Assembly (NCBI GenBank): GCA_964545715.1
Contig: CAZJHX010000121.1
Location: 1 to 33,345, forward strand
Source: CAZJHX01 sp964545715
GTDB lineage: Bacteria > Myxococcota_A > UBA9042 > GCA-2863065
Length of the DNA: 33,345 bases
Reading direction: 5' to 3'
Shown here: positions 31,901 to 33,345 of the stretch, piece after piece
Numbering within the stretch: position 1 is the stretch's first letter
Layout of the letters: each line of letters begins with the position of its first letter
The notes under the pieces: generated by a model
Seen by the model: only the letters and a program-made list of their open reading frames with translations
The model's database searches: none
Told to the model about the DNA's origin: nothing
Position numbers and translations under genes: made by a program

Positions 31901-33345
31901 AATGGTGATGGGGACCACGAGGTTATCTTCAGGGGGCCCTTCGGTACGGCGATTCTGACCAACAAAGGCGAGGCGCTGTACGACTACTCGGCGCCCAACC
32001 ACAACTATGCGCGCGGCCACGCGGTCTTTGCGGATATCGACGACTACAACACCCACGGCCCGTCCGCGCAGACGCTCGAGTATCTGAGCGGGGACGGCAG
32101 CACGCCGCGCTTTTACAAGGTGGACGCGGACAACAACGTCACGGTCTACACCAACGGCGGTCAGCTGTACGACGCGTCGCGCTTCATCGCCGGTGACATC
32201 GATCACGACGGCGTCGTCGAGTTCATCTCCACGACGTGGTGCGAGTCTGACGGTGTGCGCATCTGGCGGTTTGACAAGGAGACAAAGCAGATCGGGCTGG
32301 TCCAGGCGATCACGGACCCCGACGGCGTCTGCCAGTACACCAACACCAGGTCTCTCACCGACCTGGACGGCGACGGGGTGGCGGAGCTTGTGTACGGCAA
32401 CGGCTGGGGCCACTCGACCGCTACCCAGTACTGGGCCGGCAACGTGTATGCGCGTAAGTTCACCGATCTCAGTGACCTGTCCCACGCGGCCTTCTGCGAT
32501 GACTGCTTCCCGACTGCGCTCGACGACCTGTTTGGCGGCACCGCCTATTATGTAGTGCGAATGGGCGATGAGCTGCGGGTCGGCGTCGGTTACTTCCTGA
32601 CCAAGGATCCCAACGTCGCCAATCCGGCGTCGTACTACGTGTGGCGCTACGACCTGGCGGGCAACCCGCTGGACGGCTATCCCAACAAGGACAGCTTCTA
32701 CCTGGGCAACACGGACATCGATGACGACGGCGTGACGGAGTCCGTCGGCGAGATGGAGACGCTGGGCCTGTGGGACGTGGACGCGGACGGCTACCCGGAC
32801 CGCATCCGTCGGTCCGGTGGGTCGCTGCGGCTGGATCTGTTTGACCCGGTCGCGGGCGCGTTTGTCGCCAGCGAGGGGTCGACGCTGCCCGTCAGCGCGT
32901 CCAACATCCGGCTGGGATCGGTGTGGGATATCGACGCCGACGGTCGTTTGGAGGCGCTGGTAACCGACTCGAACGGCAAGGTCTACTGTCACGAGCTGGG
33001 CGAGAAGACCTGGAACAAGCTCAGCAGCCTGCCGCCGCACTTCCCGCTGCACAACCGCACGCACCAGTGGGACAACTACGAGCCCAACGATGGCGCGGAC
33101 CTCGACGACGACGGGCTGCCGGACAGGATCTTGCGCATTCCGGGCGCGCTGACCTCTAAGGGCGAGTTTTACAGCTACCTGAGCTCAGCGAGCGACGAGG
33201 ACTTCTACCAGATCGACACCAACTGGGGCGGCAGCATCTGCCTGCAGTCGCCGCCTGGGCGCGCCTACAACATGGATGTGTATTCGGTCTTCGATCGGGT
33301 GGACAACACCACCATGGCGCCGCCGGCGGACGGCAAGCCCGACGG
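29000..33345 (+). CDS. Giant MopE/TSP3/FG-GAP surface lipoprotein (3' end outside window)
   Basis: The frame is open from ATG 29000 to the window edge without a stop (1448 codons). MRQMAILAVVCVVAAGC is a lipoprotein signal (Cys17), followed by a Pro/Gly/Ala/Asp linker. Then come a cysteine-rich region with CQENADCESDWCVETADG (about 29246-29600); ten MopE-type motifs, e.g. CDGLDNDCDGLADEGF and CNGADDNCDGVTDEQG, mixed with TSP3 units such as TFDNCPTTANEDQ (29726-31815); and at about 31880-33130 repeated D-x-D/N-x-D-G segments (DLNGDGDHEVIF, DIDHDGVVEFIS, DLDGDGVAELVYGN, DVDADGYPDRIR, DIDADGRLEALV), typical of FG-GAP/VCBS propellers with calcium loops. The last visible part (SSASDEDFYQI) resembles a bacterial pre-peptidase C-terminal (PPC) domain, so a longer protein is likely. 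It is probably a calcium-binding surface protein; no enzyme motif is seen. Confidence 0.85.
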   Translation, partial: MRQMAILAVVCVVAAGCPEESPRGYQVQGDLGKPRGPGVPDHPAADGGGTGSTTTTGADADAGVPPKPDASEGALPIPGQPCQENADCESDWCVETADGRICTRTCIDSCPTGWFCGPVSNTGTDVTYICLPRFVTLCNPCTTDEDCTGAFAAGSNKCLPYGAGGAFCGAECADEDCPDGYACEDGQCRLTAGECGCSWKAIKDAATTTCTASNELGSCSGKRSCLDGALSACDAATPSVETCDAVDNDCDALIDEELPLDPCTVSNDAGTCTGVLVCEAGTSSCTAADPTIEACDGLDNDCDGLADEGFADSDENGVADCVSEDDDGDGIPDTFDNCPTTANEDQKDADGDGVGDLCDGDLDGDGDPNESDCAPDDVTIGKLATEVCDGVDNDCDGLEDEGFGDIDGDALADCVDDDDDGDGWVDEADNCPVTPNEDQFDKDKDNVGDACEDDLDGDGDPDVSDCAPADLTIHHGADEVCNGKDENCNGIVDEGYPDTEGDGVADCLDTDDDGDGVEDVVDVCPLVADPDQLDTDGDKTGDACDTDDDNDGSPDVLDCAPVDAEVNPKAAEVCNGKDDNCNSIKDEEGADGCQTFLFDNDGDGFGIDALNKCLCVAGFPYSAQTGGDCNDQNGQVFPGASEVCNGADDNCDASVDEGAAVGCQDAYVDADKDGFGVGEPQCVCPSTPGFAPSGGDCNDNNPAVKPGALETCNGADDNCDGVTDEQGAASCTSHYLDKDGDGYGVSGESKCLCAADGDFSAPTGGDCDDADKEKFPSNPEACDDKDNNCNGQIDEGVQTTFFLDEDEDGFGASYSTQEACNAPEGFVAKAGDCNDFNGDIYPNAPEACNDIDDDCDGQIDDGIATQTLYKDNDGDSFPASNAATQQKCNVPSGWTLKQDSNLDGKSDWDCDDSDVTVFPFGPTVCGDGKDNNCDGFTDRLCFTACAGEWPFQQTFTTGSGTVNSIDLNGDGDHEVIFRGPFGTAILTNKGEALYDYSAPNHNYARGHAVFADIDDYNTHGPSAQTLEYLSGDGSTPRFYKVDADNNVTVYTNGGQLYDASRFIAGDIDHDGVVEFISTTWCESDGVRIWRFDKETKQIGLVQAITDPDGVCQYTNTRSLTDLDGDGVAELVYGNGWGHSTATQYWAGNVYARKFTDLSDLSHAAFCDDCFPTALDDLFGGTAYYVVRMGDELRVGVGYFLTKDPNVANPASYYVWRYDLAGNPLDGYPNKDSFYLGNTDIDDDGVTESVGEMETLGLWDVDADGYPDRIRRSGGSLRLDLFDPVAGAFVASEGSTLPVSASNIRLGSVWDIDADGRLEALVTDSNGKVYCHELGEKTWNKLSSLPPHFPLHNRTHQWDNYEPNDGADLDDDGLPDRILRIPGALTSKGEFYSYLSSASDEDFYQIDTNWGGSICLQSPPGRAYNMDVYSVFDRVDNTTMAPPADGKPD
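29726..31815 (+). repeat. MopE-type cysteine motif array
   Basis: Ten copies of the C-D/N-x-x-D-D/N-x-C-D/N-x-x-x-D-E pattern lie between 29726 and 31815, spaced about 180-260 bases, alternating with TSP3-like or FDNDGDGFG-like segments. Later copies drift (DDKDNNCNGQIDEG, NDIDDDCDGQIDDG, GDGKDNNCDGFTDRL). Confidence 0.8.

Noticed and set aside
30521..33064. Minus-strand open frame of about 850 codons near the right edge
   Set aside because: It lies opposite the clear MopE/FG-GAP lipoprotein, which runs unbroken on the plus strand from 29000.

Overview
The window looks like chromosomal DNA from a high-GC, predatory-type deltaproteobacterial relative (Myxococcota or Bradymonadota-like). I infer this from the strongly G/C-ending codons, the many secreted lipoproteins with Thr/Asp/Gly-rich linkers, and the huge cysteine-, thrombospondin-3- and MopE-type repeat proteins. 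No rRNA or marker gene is present, so the assignment is by style only. No tRNA, rRNA, CRISPR array, insertion sequence or phage gene was seen. No gene-free stretch exceeds about 140 bases.

Layout, left to right. Positions 3-13200 (+) encode one giant secreted repeat protein that enters from the left edge. Its reading is broken by an in-frame TAA at 1629-1631 and a +1 frame change near 4449, so it appears as three fragments. In order these carry thrombospondin-3 repeats, cysteine motifs, a seven-fold WQS-type propeller, a second truncated propeller, more TSP3/MopE repeats, Ig-like domains and five tandem modules of about 500 residues rich in glycine. Next come a vitamin K-dependent gamma-carboxylase homologue (13231-14547, +), a class I methyltransferase (14638-15669, +) with its own promoter candidate, and a small secreted Ycf48/BNR-like propeller gene (15809-16715, +) whose signal peptide is one base out of frame with its mature part.

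Positions 16730-26285 (-) hold a tight five-gene operon in which every product has a lipoprotein signal. In transcription order: a degenerate CotH-type protein, a CotH kinase, an NHL-propeller plus beta-helix protein, a cysteine-rich choice-of-anchor L protein, and a PHM-like copper monooxygenase. Three of the four junctions are 4-base ATGA overlaps. Divergently follow a membrane-anchored HEAT-repeat protein (26357-27739, +), a Tat-exported DUF362 protein (27764-28927, +) and a second giant lipoprotein with MopE, TSP3, FG-GAP and PPC-like parts that runs off the right edge (29000-33345, +).

The most notable point is the gathering of homologues of three protein-modifying enzyme families known best from the animal secretory pathway or spore coat: gamma-glutamyl carboxylase, CotH/secreted-kinase and peptidylglycine monooxygenase. 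They lie among giant Asp/Glu-rich, probably calcium-binding surface proteins. A shared role in modifying surface proteins is inference, not shown by the sequence.
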